Part shown: positions 8,615 to 17,279 of the stretch, piece by piece
Numbering within the stretch: position 1 is the stretch's first letter
Layout: each line of letters opens with the position of its first letter
DNA from: JBBRHQ01 sp963720735
GTDB taxonomy: Bacteria; Actinomycetota; Thermoleophilia; Solirubrobacterales; 70-9
Reading direction: 5' to 3'
NCBI GenBank assembly: GCA_963720735.1
Contig: CAVRGL010000007.1
Location: 62,001 to 126,000, forward strand
DNA: 64,000 bases
The notes under the pieces: model-generated
Told to the model about the DNA's origin: nothing
What the model saw: only the letters and a program-made list of their open reading frames with translations
Databases searched by the model: none
Translations under genes and position numbers: made by a program

Positions 8615-9640
8615 ATGGTCCACCTGCGGATCATCGCCCCCAGCCACGACTGCGACCACGTCCTCGAGCTGCTGAGGGAAACCCCATCGGTGACGAACCT
8701 GATCTTCCTGCCGCGGGCGGCTCAGGAGCCGGAGGGCGACGTCATCCTCTGCGACGTCGCCCGCGAGGACGCCAGCGTGATCATCAGCGACCTGCGCGAG
8801 TTCGACATCCCCCTCAACGGCTCGATCTCGCTCGAGGAGATCGACACGCAGATCTCGGTCGCCGCCGACCAGGCGGAAGCGGCGGCTCACGGCCTCGCCG
8901 GCGACGCGGTGGTCTGGGAGGAGGTCGAGGCGCGGACCTCGGAGAACGTCGAGCTGAACGCCAACTTCCTCGCCTTCATGACGCTCGCCTGCCTGATCGC
9001 GAGCATCGGCATCCTCCTCGACAGCCCGATCCTGATCATCGGCGCGATGGTCGTCGGGCCGGAGTTCGGGCCGCTCGCCGGCCTCTGCGTTGCCTTCGTC
9101 CAGCGCCGACGAGGGCTGGCGCTGCGCTCGCTCTCGGCGCTGGCGATCGGCTTCCCGGTGGGGATCAGCGCCGCCTTCCTGTTCGCCCTGATCGCCAAGG
9201 CCACCGGGCTCAGCGGCGACACCCTGACCACGCTCAACCGGCCCCTCACGGATTTCATCTCCCACCCCGACGGGCTCACCTTCGTGGTCGCCTTTATCGC
9301 CGGGATCGCCGGGATGCTCTCGCTCACCTCGACCAAGTCCGGGGCGCTGATCGGGGTGCTGATCTCGGTGACGACGATCCCCGCTGCGGCCAACATCGGT
9401 GTCGCCGCCGCCTACGCCAACTGGGGCGAGTGGCGCGGCGCCATCGCCCAGCTCGCGGTCAACCTGGTTGGGATCTTCCTGGCGGCCGTCAGCACCCTCT
9501 ACGTCCAGCGGCTCGTCTACCAGCGCAGGAGAATCGCCCACCTGCGCGCCGGCGCACGGGAGGCGGCCGGCCTGCCGGTGGGACGGAGCCGCCACGACGA
9601 TTGGGCCCCGGACCGGCCCCGGCCGAGACCGCGTGCCTAA
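8615..9640 (+). CDS. DUF389 integral membrane protein
   Basis: This 341-aa protein starts MVHLRIIAPSHDC. The first 100 residues are soluble with an alpha/beta appearance. About six hydrophobic segments follow, including NANFLAFMTLACLIASIGIL, IIGAMVVGPEFGPLAGLCVA, SALAIGFPVGISAAFLFAL, the TFVVAFIAGIAGML region, and AQLAVNLVGIFLAAVSTLYV. The GAMVVGPEFGP motif and order are typical of DUF389 (TIGR00341-like) proteins, whose transport role is unproven. The tail is basic. The start lies 45 bases from the divergent PHP gene. The last eight bases overlap the start of a tiny membrane protein gene, which suggests coupling. Confidence 0.85.
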   Translation: MVHLRIIAPSHDCDHVLELLRETPSVTNLIFLPRAAQEPEGDVILCDVAREDASVIISDLREFDIPLNGSISLEEIDTQISVAADQAEAAAHGLAGDAVVWEEVEARTSENVELNANFLAFMTLACLIASIGILLDSPILIIGAMVVGPEFGPLAGLCVAFVQRRRGLALRSLSALAIGFPVGISAAFLFALIAKATGLSGDTLTTLNRPLTDFISHPDGLTFVVAFIAGIAGMLSLTSTKSGALIGVLISVTTIPAAANIGVAAAYANWGEWRGAIAQLAVNLVGIFLAAVSTLYVQRLVYQRRRIAHLRAGAREAAGLPVGRSRHDDWAPDRPRPRPRA

Positions 9641-9779
9641 GGTCCTCCTGCTCCCGCTCGCCTTCGCGGCCGGCGTCGGCATCGCCGAGCTGCTCGGCGC
9701 CGCCAATCTCGGAGTGGCCTTCGGCGTCGGCCAGATCTTCTTCGCCGCAGCGGTCGTCTGGCTGATCCTGCGCAGCTGA
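9633..9779 (+). CDS. 48-aa membrane miniprotein
   Basis: This short gene starts with GTG at 9633 inside the last codons of the DUF389 gene and encodes a 48-aa product (MPKVLLLPLAFAAGVGIAEL start, IFFAAAVVWLILRS end). It has two hydrophobic stretches separated by GAANLGVAFGVGQ, so it probably forms a helical hairpin in the membrane. No ribosome site is clear, which fits translational coupling to the upstream gene. The function is unknown. It may be a partner or stabiliser of the DUF389 protein (inference from overlap only). Confidence 0.55.
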   Translation: MPKVLLLPLAFAAGVGIAELLGAANLGVAFGVGQIFFAAAVVWLILRS

Positions 9780-9786
9780 GCGGAGC

Positions 9787-10557
9787 TCAGCTCTGCCCGG
9801 TGGCGATCGCCTCGGCGACCGCGGCGGCCGGGCCCCCGGTCCACGGCTCGCCGTGCCCGGCAAGGACCAGGTCCGCCTCCAGCGGCTCGATCGCCGCCAG
9901 CGACTCCCGCGCCTGGCGCGAGTTGGAGTTGAGCGCGCGGGGAAAGAGCTGGGATCCGCGGCGTCCAGTCATCGGGTTCCAGGTGCAGAGCGCGTCGCCG
10001 ACGAAGAGCGCCCCGTGCGCGGGAAAGTGGAGGGCGACGTGGCCCGGGGTGTGGCCCGGCGTCGGGACCACCGTGGGATGGCCCGGGACATCGACCTCGG
10101 CGCCCGGCTCATAGAGGCTGACTTTCTCGATCGCCTTCGGCTTCACCCCGTTCAGGGTCAGGTGCCAGAAGAGGCGGTAGGCCGTCGGGTGGAGCAGGTG
10201 CGGGAAGAAGCTGCCGTCGGTCTTCTTCGGCTTCGGCTTCAGCGCCGTCGCCTCGTCATCCGGATGGACGTACACCGGTATACCCAACTCCGAGCGCAGC
10301 TTCTCCGCGACGCCGATGTGATCGCCGTCGGTGTGTGTGAGGACGATCGCCTTGATGTCGGCGGCAGGGCGCCCCAGCAGCTCGAGGCCGGGCTCGAGCT
10401 GGGGCCTGTATCTCGGACAGCCTGCGTCCACGACGGTGATCCCGCTCTCGTCGGCGACCAGGTACCAGTTGACTATCGAGGTCCCCAGGCGGACGACGCC
10501 CTCGGCGAGCCTGGCGGGGGCATCAACGCCCTCGGCGAGCTTGGGGGCGGGCGGCAT
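9787..10557 (-). CDS. metallo-beta-lactamase-fold hydrolase
   Basis: This 256-aa MBL-fold protein has the metal-binding motif THTDGDHIG (an H-x-D-x-D-H variant of the classic HxHxDH), then PTPGHTPGHVALHF, FVGDALC and VLAGHGEPW as the later metal ligands. It is similar in pattern to glyoxalase-II-like and lactonase-like hydrolases, and the substrate is unknown. No signal peptide is visible. It sits 9 bases downstream of ispD on the same strand and converges with the DUF389 mini-operon. The His-to-Asp change in the first motif is common in one branch of this family and does not by itself mean loss of activity. Confidence 0.86.
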   Translation of the reverse strand: MPPAPKLAEGVDAPARLAEGVVRLGTSIVNWYLVADESGITVVDAGCPRYRPQLEPGLELLGRPAADIKAIVLTHTDGDHIGVAEKLRSELGIPVYVHPDDEATALKPKPKKTDGSFFPHLLHPTAYRLFWHLTLNGVKPKAIEKVSLYEPGAEVDVPGHPTVVPTPGHTPGHVALHFPAHGALFVGDALCTWNPMTGRRGSQLFPRALNSNSRQARESLAAIEPLEADLVLAGHGEPWTGGPAAAVAEAIATGQS

Positions 10558-10566
10558 CGGCCCAGA

Positions 10567-11214
10567 CTACTCCCGCCCGGCGAGGAGGATCTCGGCCAGG
10601 CGCAGGTCCTCCCCGGTGGTCACCTTGAGGTTCCGGGCCGGAGCAGGGTGGATCGCGACCCGGCCCCCGGCACGCTCGATCAGCATCGCGTCGTCGGTCG
10701 CCGAGGCCGGATCGCCCTCGGCGATCGCTCGCCGCAGGGCCTCGGCGCGAAAGGCCTGCGGCGTCTGCGCCGCCCAGAGTCCGGCGCGCTCCTCGGTGGC
10801 GCTGATCAGCAGGTCCCCGCCGGCGCGCTTCAGCGTGTCGGAGACCGGGGACGCGGCGATCACCCCCTCGAGCTCAGGGCGCACCGCGAGGCCCTCGACG
10901 ATGGCGTCGATCAGCTCCGCGGTGACGAGCGGCCGCGCCGCGTCATGGACCGCGACGATCTCGGTTCCCACCAGCTCCATCGCCACCGCGACCGATTCCG
11001 AGCGGGTGGCGCCGCCCGATACGACCTCCACCTCCCCTCCCCACTCACGGGCTGCCACCTCGCCCGGCGGCACCGCGACGACGACGGGGCCGATCGAGGC
11101 GGCGGCCTCGAACGCGGCCAGCGACCAGGCGATCATCTCCCTGCCGGCGAGGCGGACGAACGCCTTTGCCCCGCCGGCCCCGAGCCTCTGCCCGGAGCCG
11201 GCGGCGGCGATCAG
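10567..11214 (-). CDS. ispD: 2-C-methyl-D-erythritol 4-phosphate cytidylyltransferase (IspD), proposed CTG start
   Basis: IspD makes CDP-methylerythritol from MEP and CTP in the non-mevalonate isoprenoid pathway. The N-terminal CTP-binding motif LIAAAGSGQRLGAGGAKAF lies upstream of the first ATG (11136) and is required for function. No ATG, GTG or TTG covers it, and the best start is CTG at 11214, just after the carD stop, giving 215 aa. Later signatures are VHDAARPL, ASPVSDTLK, QTPQAFRAEAL and ATDDAMLIE. The order carD-ispD with ispF nearby matches the conserved actinobacterial arrangement. Using the ATG at 11136 would lose about 26 essential residues. Confidence 0.85.
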   Translation of the reverse strand: MIAAAGSGQRLGAGGAKAFVRLAGREMIAWSLAAFEAAASIGPVVVAVPPGEVAAREWGGEVEVVSGGATRSESVAVAMELVGTEIVAVHDAARPLVTAELIDAIVEGLAVRPELEGVIAASPVSDTLKRAGGDLLISATEERAGLWAAQTPQAFRAEALRRAIAEGDPASATDDAMLIERAGGRVAIHPAPARNLKVTTGEDLRLAEILLAGRE

Positions 11215-11224
11215 CCCGGTCGCC

Positions 11225-11767
11225 TCAGACGGTCGCGCGTGCGGCGAAGCGCTCCTCCAGCAGGCTGTCGAGGAACTCCTCCGCCCCGTCCTCGTCCTTG
11301 TCGAGCGCGTACATGAACTCGGAGGCGAGGATCTTCTTCGCCCGCGTGTACATCTGCTTCTCGCCGGTGGAGAGGCCCTTCTCCATCTCCCGCAGGGCGA
11401 GGTTGCGGACGACCTCGGCCAGCTCGAAGACGTCGCCGGTCTTGATCTTCTCGCGGTTGTACTTGAACCGCCGGTTCCAGTTCTTCGGCATCTCCGACAC
11501 CTCGTCGGTGAGGACGCCCATCACCTTCTTGATGTCGTCCTCGTCGATGACGCGCCGAAGGCCGGCCATGCCGGCGTTCTCGCAGGGAACCATCACGGTC
11601 AGGTCGTTGTGGAGGATCTGGATCGTCAGGTAGTCACGCTTCTCCCCCATCAGGTCCCTGCTCTCCTTCTTCAGCACCACGCCGGCTCCGTGGTGGGGGT
11701 AGACGACGTTATCGCCCTCCTCGAAATCGCAGACGAACTCGACGTCCTCCTCGAAACCGGCTTCCAT
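11225..11767 (-). CDS. carD: CarD-family RNA polymerase-binding regulator
   Basis: This 180-aa protein has an N-terminal RNAP-interaction (Tudor-like) domain (FEEGDNVVYPHHGAGVV, residues about 14-70) and a C-terminal helical DNA-binding part with NWNRRFKYNREKIKTGDVFE and REMEKGLSTGEKQMYTRAKK. CarD binds the RNA polymerase beta subunit and stabilises open complexes at rRNA and other housekeeping promoters. It is essential in mycobacteria. The protein is slightly longer than the usual 160-165 residues because of a 13-residue acidic N-terminal extension. It lies between disA and ispD, as in mycobacterial genomes. Confidence 0.93.
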   Translation of the reverse strand: MEAGFEEDVEFVCDFEEGDNVVYPHHGAGVVLKKESRDLMGEKRDYLTIQILHNDLTVMVPCENAGMAGLRRVIDEDDIKKVMGVLTDEVSEMPKNWNRRFKYNREKIKTGDVFELAEVVRNLALREMEKGLSTGEKQMYTRAKKILASEFMYALDKDEDGAEEFLDSLLEERFAARATV

Positions 11768-11824
11768 CGCTTCTTCTAGCTCAGGGATAGCTCTCTCCTT
11801 TCGTCGTGACGGCGTCCATCGCCA

Positions 11825-12940
11825 TCAGCTCTGCAGATATCTGTCGACCAGGTCGACCTCCTGAAGCCTCCGCAGGCCCTCGCGGATGTCCTTGGCCCTG
11901 GTGGGGCCGACACCGTCGACAGCCTCGAGGTCGGCATCGGAGGCCGCCAGGACCTCTTCCAGCCCGCCGAACTCGTGGATGATCTTCTGGACGACCAGCC
12001 TTGGGATGCGGGGTATGCGTCCCAGCACACGGTAGCCGCGGGGGGCGACCGGGAAGTCGAGCGTGTTCATCTTGCGGTCGTAGCCGAGCAGCTCGGCGAG
12101 GCGACCGAAGTCGAGCACGTCCTGGTGAGGCAGGTGGGCGAGAGTCTGCTGCACGGTGGCGAGGTTCTCCTCCGAGTCCTCGGCCGAGTAGTCGCGGACC
12201 AGGGCGGACTTGTCGGCGGCGACCCCGACCATCGTCTCCTCGAGCTGCATCTCGATCAACCGGCCCTCGGTTCCGAGCTCGACGATGTAGCGCTCCACCT
12301 CGACCGCCATCCGGGTCACCAGCTCCGCCCGCTGCAGCACGGCAAGCACGTCGTAGAGCACCCCGCCGCCCTCGAACTCGAGCACCGTCAGCCGCGAGGA
12401 GACCTGGTCGAGCCGCGCCCTGTACTTATCAAGCGTCGCCAGCCCCTGGTTCGCCTTGGCCAGCACGGCCGGGATGTCCTGGAGGATGTACTTGGTGCCC
12501 TCGACGTAGAGCGAGACGACATCGCGGCGCTGGGAGATCGCGACCACCAGCGCGGTCGTCTGCTTCGAGACGCGCTCCGCGGTGCGGTGCCGGGTGCCGG
12601 TCTCGGTCGAGAGGATCGTCGGATCGGGCATCAGCTGGACGTTCGCCCAGGCGATCTTCGTCGCCTCGGCATTGAGCACGATCGCCCCGTCCATCTTCGC
12701 CACCTGGTAGAGCAGCGCCGGGGTGTAGTCGACGTCGAGCTTGATCCCGCCCGAGAACATGAAGGAGATCTCCGCCGAGTCGCCGACCACCACCAGCCCG
12801 CCGCTGCGGGCGTGGACGATGTTGTCGATCCCCTCCCTCAGCGCCGTTCCCGGCGCCACCATGTCGAGCGCCCGCAGCAGCCGAGGGTCCTGTCGTTCGG
12901 AAAGCTCGTGAAGCTCATCCCCGGGCAGCGACGACGACAT
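11825..12940 (-). CDS. disA: DNA integrity scanning protein, diadenylate cyclase DisA
   Basis: DisA condenses two ATP into c-di-AMP and scans DNA for branched structures. The 371-aa protein has the DAC domain with the DGA motif (residues 84-86) and GTRHRTAER (115 onward). A central helical spine follows, and a C-terminal helix-hairpin-helix DNA-binding domain (EAVDGVGPTRAKDIREGLRR, near the end). Length and order are canonical. It sits upstream of carD on the same strand and downstream of radA, with an MFS gene inserted between radA and disA. No c-di-AMP riboswitch was recognised in the window. Confidence 0.95.
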   Translation of the reverse strand: MSSSLPGDELHELSERQDPRLLRALDMVAPGTALREGIDNIVHARSGGLVVVGDSAEISFMFSGGIKLDVDYTPALLYQVAKMDGAIVLNAEATKIAWANVQLMPDPTILSTETGTRHRTAERVSKQTTALVVAISQRRDVVSLYVEGTKYILQDIPAVLAKANQGLATLDKYRARLDQVSSRLTVLEFEGGGVLYDVLAVLQRAELVTRMAVEVERYIVELGTEGRLIEMQLEETMVGVAADKSALVRDYSAEDSEENLATVQQTLAHLPHQDVLDFGRLAELLGYDRKMNTLDFPVAPRGYRVLGRIPRIPRLVVQKIIHEFGGLEEVLAASDADLEAVDGVGPTRAKDIREGLRRLQEVDLVDRYLQS

Positions 12941-13015
12941 CGAGACGATGATGGCAAACCGCGAATTGCGGTGCGCTGCGCCGAATCCCGTGTGGAAAGC
13001 TCGGGATTGCCTTTG

Positions 13016-14479
13016 TCAAGGAAGATGGAATTTGCGGTGATGTTGGTGCAGTTCGGGCCTCTCGGCGACGTGCGCCTCGGGGGGCGCTCCGGGGTCGCGG
13101 ACGTAGGCCCAGGTGAGCAGGGCGCCCACCGCGAGCAGGCCGACCAGCACCCAGGTCGAGCCGGCCAGCGCATCGGAGAAGGCGGTCACCTCGCCCTTGC
13201 CCTGGTCGAGGCTGCTGGCCTCGATCGAGGCGAACACGGCGCCGCTGACGGCGAGGCCGATCGCCCCGGCCAGCACCCGGTCCATCGCCAGCACCCCAGA
13301 GGCGATCCCGGCCTTCTCGGCGGGCATCGCCGCCATCGCCGCGGTCGACATCGGCGCGTAGACAAGTCCCAGGGCGATCCCGAACAGCAGGTACCCGGCG
13401 AGCAGCAGCGCGTAGGGGCTGCCGACCTCAACCTGGGTGAGCACAAGAACCCCGCCCAGTCCGCAGAGCATGCCGGCGCTCATCAGCCCGCGGGCGCCGA
13501 AGCGGGCGATCAGGCGGCCCGACAGCGGCGAGAAGACGACCATCGGCACGGTGATCGGGAGGATCAGCAGGCCGGCTGCGATCGTCGAGCGACCCTGCAC
13601 GTCCTGAAGGTATTGCGGCTGGTAGAACATCACCGTCCAGTAGGCGCCGACCAGGGCGAAGGCGGCCGCGCTGGCGCCGAAGTACGGGCCGTTGCGGAAC
13701 AGGGAGAAGTCGACGATCGGGTTCGTGACGCGGTGCTCGATCACCCAGAATGCGGCCAGGCAGAGGAGGCCCGCGCCGAGCAGGCCCAGGGTCGCGGGCG
13801 ATCCCCAGCCCCAGCTCTGCGACTCGACGATCGCGAGCACGGCGGCGATCATCCCTACGCTCAGCGCCGCCAGTCCGGGGTAGTCGATCCGGTGACCGGC
13901 GCCGGGATCGGTGGATTCGCGCGCGACCCTCGCCATGATCAGGAACCCGAGCACCGATACCGGCAGGTTGAGCCAGAAGATCACCCGCCAGTCGAGCGAG
14001 ACCAGAATTCCCCCCAGCAGCGGCCCGATCGCCAGCGCCAGGGCGGAGACCCCGGCCCAGATCCCCAGGGCCCGGGGCTGCTCGGAGCGCGGGAACGCAT
14101 CGCAGACGATCGCCAGCGAGAGCGGCAGCATCGCCGCCGCGCCGACGCCCTGGACCACCCGCCCCGCGACCAGCATCACCTCGTCCTGGGCGGCCCCGGA
14201 GAGCACCGACCCGGCGGCGAAGGCAACGGTCCCGGCGAGGAACACCGCCTTGCGCCCGAACATGTCGCCGAGCCGCCCGGCGGTGACGACCAGGACGGAG
14301 ATCACCAGCAGGTAGGCGTTCATCACCCACCGTAGCCCGGTCGAGCTCGCGCCGATGTCGTGTTTGATCGACGACAGCGCCAGGGCGACCGCGGTCGAAT
14401 CGAGCATCAGCAGGAAGAGGCCGAAGCAGGCGCCGACAAGGGTCCACCAGGGCCTTGTCGTCTCGTCGAGGCGGAACAT
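13016..14479 (-). CDS. MFS drug/H+ antiporter, DHA2 (EmrB/QacA-like) family
   Basis: This 487-aa transporter begins MFRLDETTRPWWTLVGACFG. It shows motif D1-like LDSTAVALALSSIKHDIG in helix 1, WVMNAYLLVISVLVVTAGRL with GRLGDMFGRK (motif A), and about 14 hydrophobic segments, typical of DHA2 efflux pumps. The ATG lies two bases after the radA stop (TGAGGATG), so it is translationally coupled to radA. The C-terminus is His-rich (ELHQHHRKFHLP). The substrate is unknown. Placement between radA and disA departs from the usual adjacent order. Confidence 0.88.
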   Translation of the reverse strand: MFRLDETTRPWWTLVGACFGLFLLMLDSTAVALALSSIKHDIGASSTGLRWVMNAYLLVISVLVVTAGRLGDMFGRKAVFLAGTVAFAAGSVLSGAAQDEVMLVAGRVVQGVGAAAMLPLSLAIVCDAFPRSEQPRALGIWAGVSALALAIGPLLGGILVSLDWRVIFWLNLPVSVLGFLIMARVARESTDPGAGHRIDYPGLAALSVGMIAAVLAIVESQSWGWGSPATLGLLGAGLLCLAAFWVIEHRVTNPIVDFSLFRNGPYFGASAAAFALVGAYWTVMFYQPQYLQDVQGRSTIAAGLLILPITVPMVVFSPLSGRLIARFGARGLMSAGMLCGLGGVLVLTQVEVGSPYALLLAGYLLFGIALGLVYAPMSTAAMAAMPAEKAGIASGVLAMDRVLAGAIGLAVSGAVFASIEASSLDQGKGEVTAFSDALAGSTWVLVGLLAVGALLTWAYVRDPGAPPEAHVAERPELHQHHRKFHLP

Positions 14480-14481
14480 CC

Positions 14482-15891
14482 TCAGGCGGCGCTTCGCAGA
14501 TCCCCGCTCGGTGCCCCGGCGCCGGCCCCGCGCGCCGGTATCGCTGCTCGCAGCGCCGCCCGCAGATCCGGGCGGCCGTCGAGGCCGTCTACTCTCTCTG
14601 CGGAGCGCGGCCCGATCACCGGCCCGAGGCCGAACTTGGCGGCCTCGGCGACGCGGCGATCGGGGTGGCCGACGTAGCGCAGCTCCCCGGTCAGGCCGAG
14701 CTCGCCGAATGCCGCCAGCGGCTTTCCCCCCTCGCCGAGCAGCGGCGAGGAGCGCTGGGCCGAGGCGACCGCCATCGCCACCGCGAGGTCGGCTCCGGGC
14801 TCGTCCACCCGGATCCCGCCGGCAACGCTGACGAAGACGTCGGACCCGGAGAGGGGCAGCCCGGCATGGCGGGCGAGGACGGCGAGGACGAGACTGAGCC
14901 GGTTGCGGTCCACCCCGTTCGCCACCCGTCGCGGCGAGTCGAGGTCGCTGCGGGCGACCAGCGCCTGGACCTCGACCAGCACCGGGCGCGACCCCTCCAT
15001 CGCCGGCAGCACGACCGAGCCCGGCGCCCTGGTCGCGTCCTCGACGAAGCGGGCCGAGGGATCGGCGACCTCGCTGAGCCCGCCGGAGCGCATCTCGAAC
15101 ACCCCGACCTCGCTGGTCGCCCCGAAGCGATTCTTCAGCGCCCGCAAGGTGCGGTAGGTACGCTCCCGCTCCCCCTCGAACTGGAGCACGCAATCGACCA
15201 GGTGCTCGAGCACCCGCGGCCCGGCGAGGCTTCCCTCCTTGGTGACGTGACCGACCAGCAGCAGGGCGATCCCGGCCCGCTTGGCGACCTCGGCAAGCGC
15301 CGTCGCCGCCTCGCGCACCTGGCCGACGGAGCCGGGCGCGCTGCTCATCTCGGCGCTGTGCATCGTCTGGATCGAGTCGATCACGCAGGCGGCGGGGCGC
15401 TCTGCCTCGAGCGCGGCCAGGACCCGCTCGAGCGAGGTCTCGGCCAGCGCCGGGACCCGCAGGGCCGCCTCGCCGAGGCGCTCGGCCCGGAGGCGAACCT
15501 GGGCGGCCGACTCCTCGCCCGAGACGTAGAGCGTGACGGCGCCCGAGGCGGCGAGGTTGCCGAGGGCCATCCCGGTCAGGGTGCTCTTGCCGATCCCCGG
15601 CGAGCCGCCGAGCAGGACCAGCGAGCCTGGGACGAGCCCGCCGCCGAGCACCCGGTCGAGCTCGCCGACCCCCGTCTTCAGCCGGGCGACACTCGAGGTC
15701 TCCACATCGGCGAGCGGGACCGGCCTCGGCGCCGCCGCCGCACCGCCGCTGCCGCCCGGGCCGCGGCGGGCCGCGGCGGGACCGGCCTCGACCAGCGTGT
15801 TCCATTCCGAGCACCCGGGGCAGCGCCCCGACCATCTCAGCGAGACATGGCCACACTCCTGGCAGGTGTAACTGGCTTCGGCTCGAGCCAT
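14482..15891 (-). CDS. radA: DNA repair protein RadA
   Basis: RadA is a RecA-like, Lon-related ATPase that processes recombination intermediates as a branch-migration helicase. The 469-aa protein has an N-terminal zinc finger (C10-x2-C13-x10-C24-x2-C27), Walker A GGSPGIGKST (95-104), a Walker B region (ACVIDSIQTM), the RadA-specific KNRFG motif near 258, and a C-terminal Lon-protease-like domain (VFVSVAGGIRVDEPGADLAV). Length and motifs are canonical. It is the first gene of the operon running through MFS, disA, carD and ispD. Confidence 0.95.
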   Translation of the reverse strand: MARAEASYTCQECGHVSLRWSGRCPGCSEWNTLVEAGPAAARRGPGGSGGAAAAPRPVPLADVETSSVARLKTGVGELDRVLGGGLVPGSLVLLGGSPGIGKSTLTGMALGNLAASGAVTLYVSGEESAAQVRLRAERLGEAALRVPALAETSLERVLAALEAERPAACVIDSIQTMHSAEMSSAPGSVGQVREAATALAEVAKRAGIALLLVGHVTKEGSLAGPRVLEHLVDCVLQFEGERERTYRTLRALKNRFGATSEVGVFEMRSGGLSEVADPSARFVEDATRAPGSVVLPAMEGSRPVLVEVQALVARSDLDSPRRVANGVDRNRLSLVLAVLARHAGLPLSGSDVFVSVAGGIRVDEPGADLAVAMAVASAQRSSPLLGEGGKPLAAFGELGLTGELRYVGHPDRRVAEAAKFGLGPVIGPRSAERVDGLDGRPDLRAALRAAIPARGAGAGAPSGDLRSAA

Positions 15892-15981
15892 GCCTTCACC
15901 CTAGGCGCGCCCCCCGACGCTTTCGCCCCACCCCGTCCGTGGGCGTTCCGAGAGGGCGAGCCGCGCTACCGTAGGGGTGCG

Positions 15982-17271
15982 ATGAAGGGAGTGCGACGGG
16001 GAGCGTGGGGATGGGTCGCCGTTTTCGGGGCGCTGACGCTCGCTGCCACGGCCTGGGGCGCCGCCGGCAGCAGGGACAGGTCGTTCGGCACCAAGGGCTT
16101 CACGATCGTCAGCACTCCGGCCGCACCGACGGGGGACTTCAGCGACGTGCTCATCCTGAAGAGCGGCAAGATCCTCGCCGCCGGCGGCCCGGACGGATCG
16201 AACGGTTTCCTCCTCGCCAGGTTCAAGACGAACGGCAGGCCGGACCGCGGCTTCGGCCCGGGCGGCCTCAGGATTCAGCCATTCAATGGCGCGCCCGAGA
16301 GGCCACGCGCCATCGCCGGGCTGGATTTCGACTCCCGTGGGCGGATCGTCGCCGCCGGACTCGCCTCCGGTCCGGGCGCCGGCAACGACTCCTTCGGCTT
16401 CGCGCGTTACCTGCCCAACGGTGCACGGGATACGAGCTTCGGGGACGGCGGGATCAAGATCGTCCAGCCGGGATCGTTCGGCGCCGCGTTCGACGGGGCC
16501 TCAGCAAGAGGCAACAAGGTGGTTGCGGTCGGGGAGACCAACGGGGACCTGGTGGGCGTGGTGCGGCTGAAGGCGTCCGGGCAGCCCGACAGCGGCTTCG
16601 GCCCCGGAGGGATCAGGTCCTTCCACGTTCCCGGCAGCTCCTTTGATGAGGCCGACGCTGTGCTTCCCCTCGGCAACGGATCGATGCTCGTCGGCGGCTT
16701 CTCCGAGCCCGGAGGATTCGTCGTCAAGCTGGGCAACGGCGGGCTACCCGTTTCCGGCTTCGGAACCGGCGGCTTCAGCGTTCACGACTTCGGTGAAGAC
16801 TCCGACCCGAGCGGCGAGGTCTACGACATGGCCCTGGCCAAGGGCGGGAAGATCCTGCTGGCCGGCGACGCGTCGGCGGGCAGCGGCCGCGGCCAGGAGT
16901 TGTTCGCGGCCCGGCTGAAGGCCGACGGGAATCTCGACCACAGCTTCGCCTCCGGGGGCATCCTCCGACTCGACCCGAGCGCGGTCGACGACTCCGGCCT
17001 CGCGATCGCCACGCTCCGCGACGGGAAGATCCTGATCGCGGGGCTGCACGGTCACAACACCTGGCTGCTGCGCCTGACGTCCGCCGGGAGGCTCGACCGC
17101 AGCTTCGGCAACAAGGGCCAGCGGGTCGCCAGCGCGGTACCCGGCACCGATGGCGCCGCCGGGCTCGCGATCGACTCGAAGGGCAGGGCGGTGATAGCCG
17201 GCGGAGCGGCGGGGCCGAGCGGAGACAGGCTCCTCGTCGGGCGCTTCCTCGGCGACCGGCGCAGGCGCTGA
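15982..17271 (+). CDS. secreted Delta-60 repeat protein
   Basis: This 429-aa protein begins with MKGVRRGAWGWVAVFGALTL and ends its signal peptide near AWGAAG. Seven repeats of about 55-60 residues follow, each opening with a DxSFGxGGF-like motif (DRSFGTKGF, DRGFGPGGL, DTSFGDGGI, DSGFGPGGI and so on) and containing GKILxAG or GRIVAAG strands. These are Delta-60 repeats and together suggest a beta-propeller. The ATG at 15982 is chosen because the signal peptide starts there. The role is unknown and no catalytic residues can be named. It is divergent from radA by 90 bases. Confidence 0.82.
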   Translation: MKGVRRGAWGWVAVFGALTLAATAWGAAGSRDRSFGTKGFTIVSTPAAPTGDFSDVLILKSGKILAAGGPDGSNGFLLARFKTNGRPDRGFGPGGLRIQPFNGAPERPRAIAGLDFDSRGRIVAAGLASGPGAGNDSFGFARYLPNGARDTSFGDGGIKIVQPGSFGAAFDGASARGNKVVAVGETNGDLVGVVRLKASGQPDSGFGPGGIRSFHVPGSSFDEADAVLPLGNGSMLVGGFSEPGGFVVKLGNGGLPVSGFGTGGFSVHDFGEDSDPSGEVYDMALAKGGKILLAGDASAGSGRGQELFAARLKADGNLDHSFASGGILRLDPSAVDDSGLAIATLRDGKILIAGLHGHNTWLLRLTSAGRLDRSFGNKGQRVASAVPGTDGAAGLAIDSKGRAVIAGGAAGPSGDRLLVGRFLGDRRRR

Positions 17272-17279
17272 GCGCTCGC

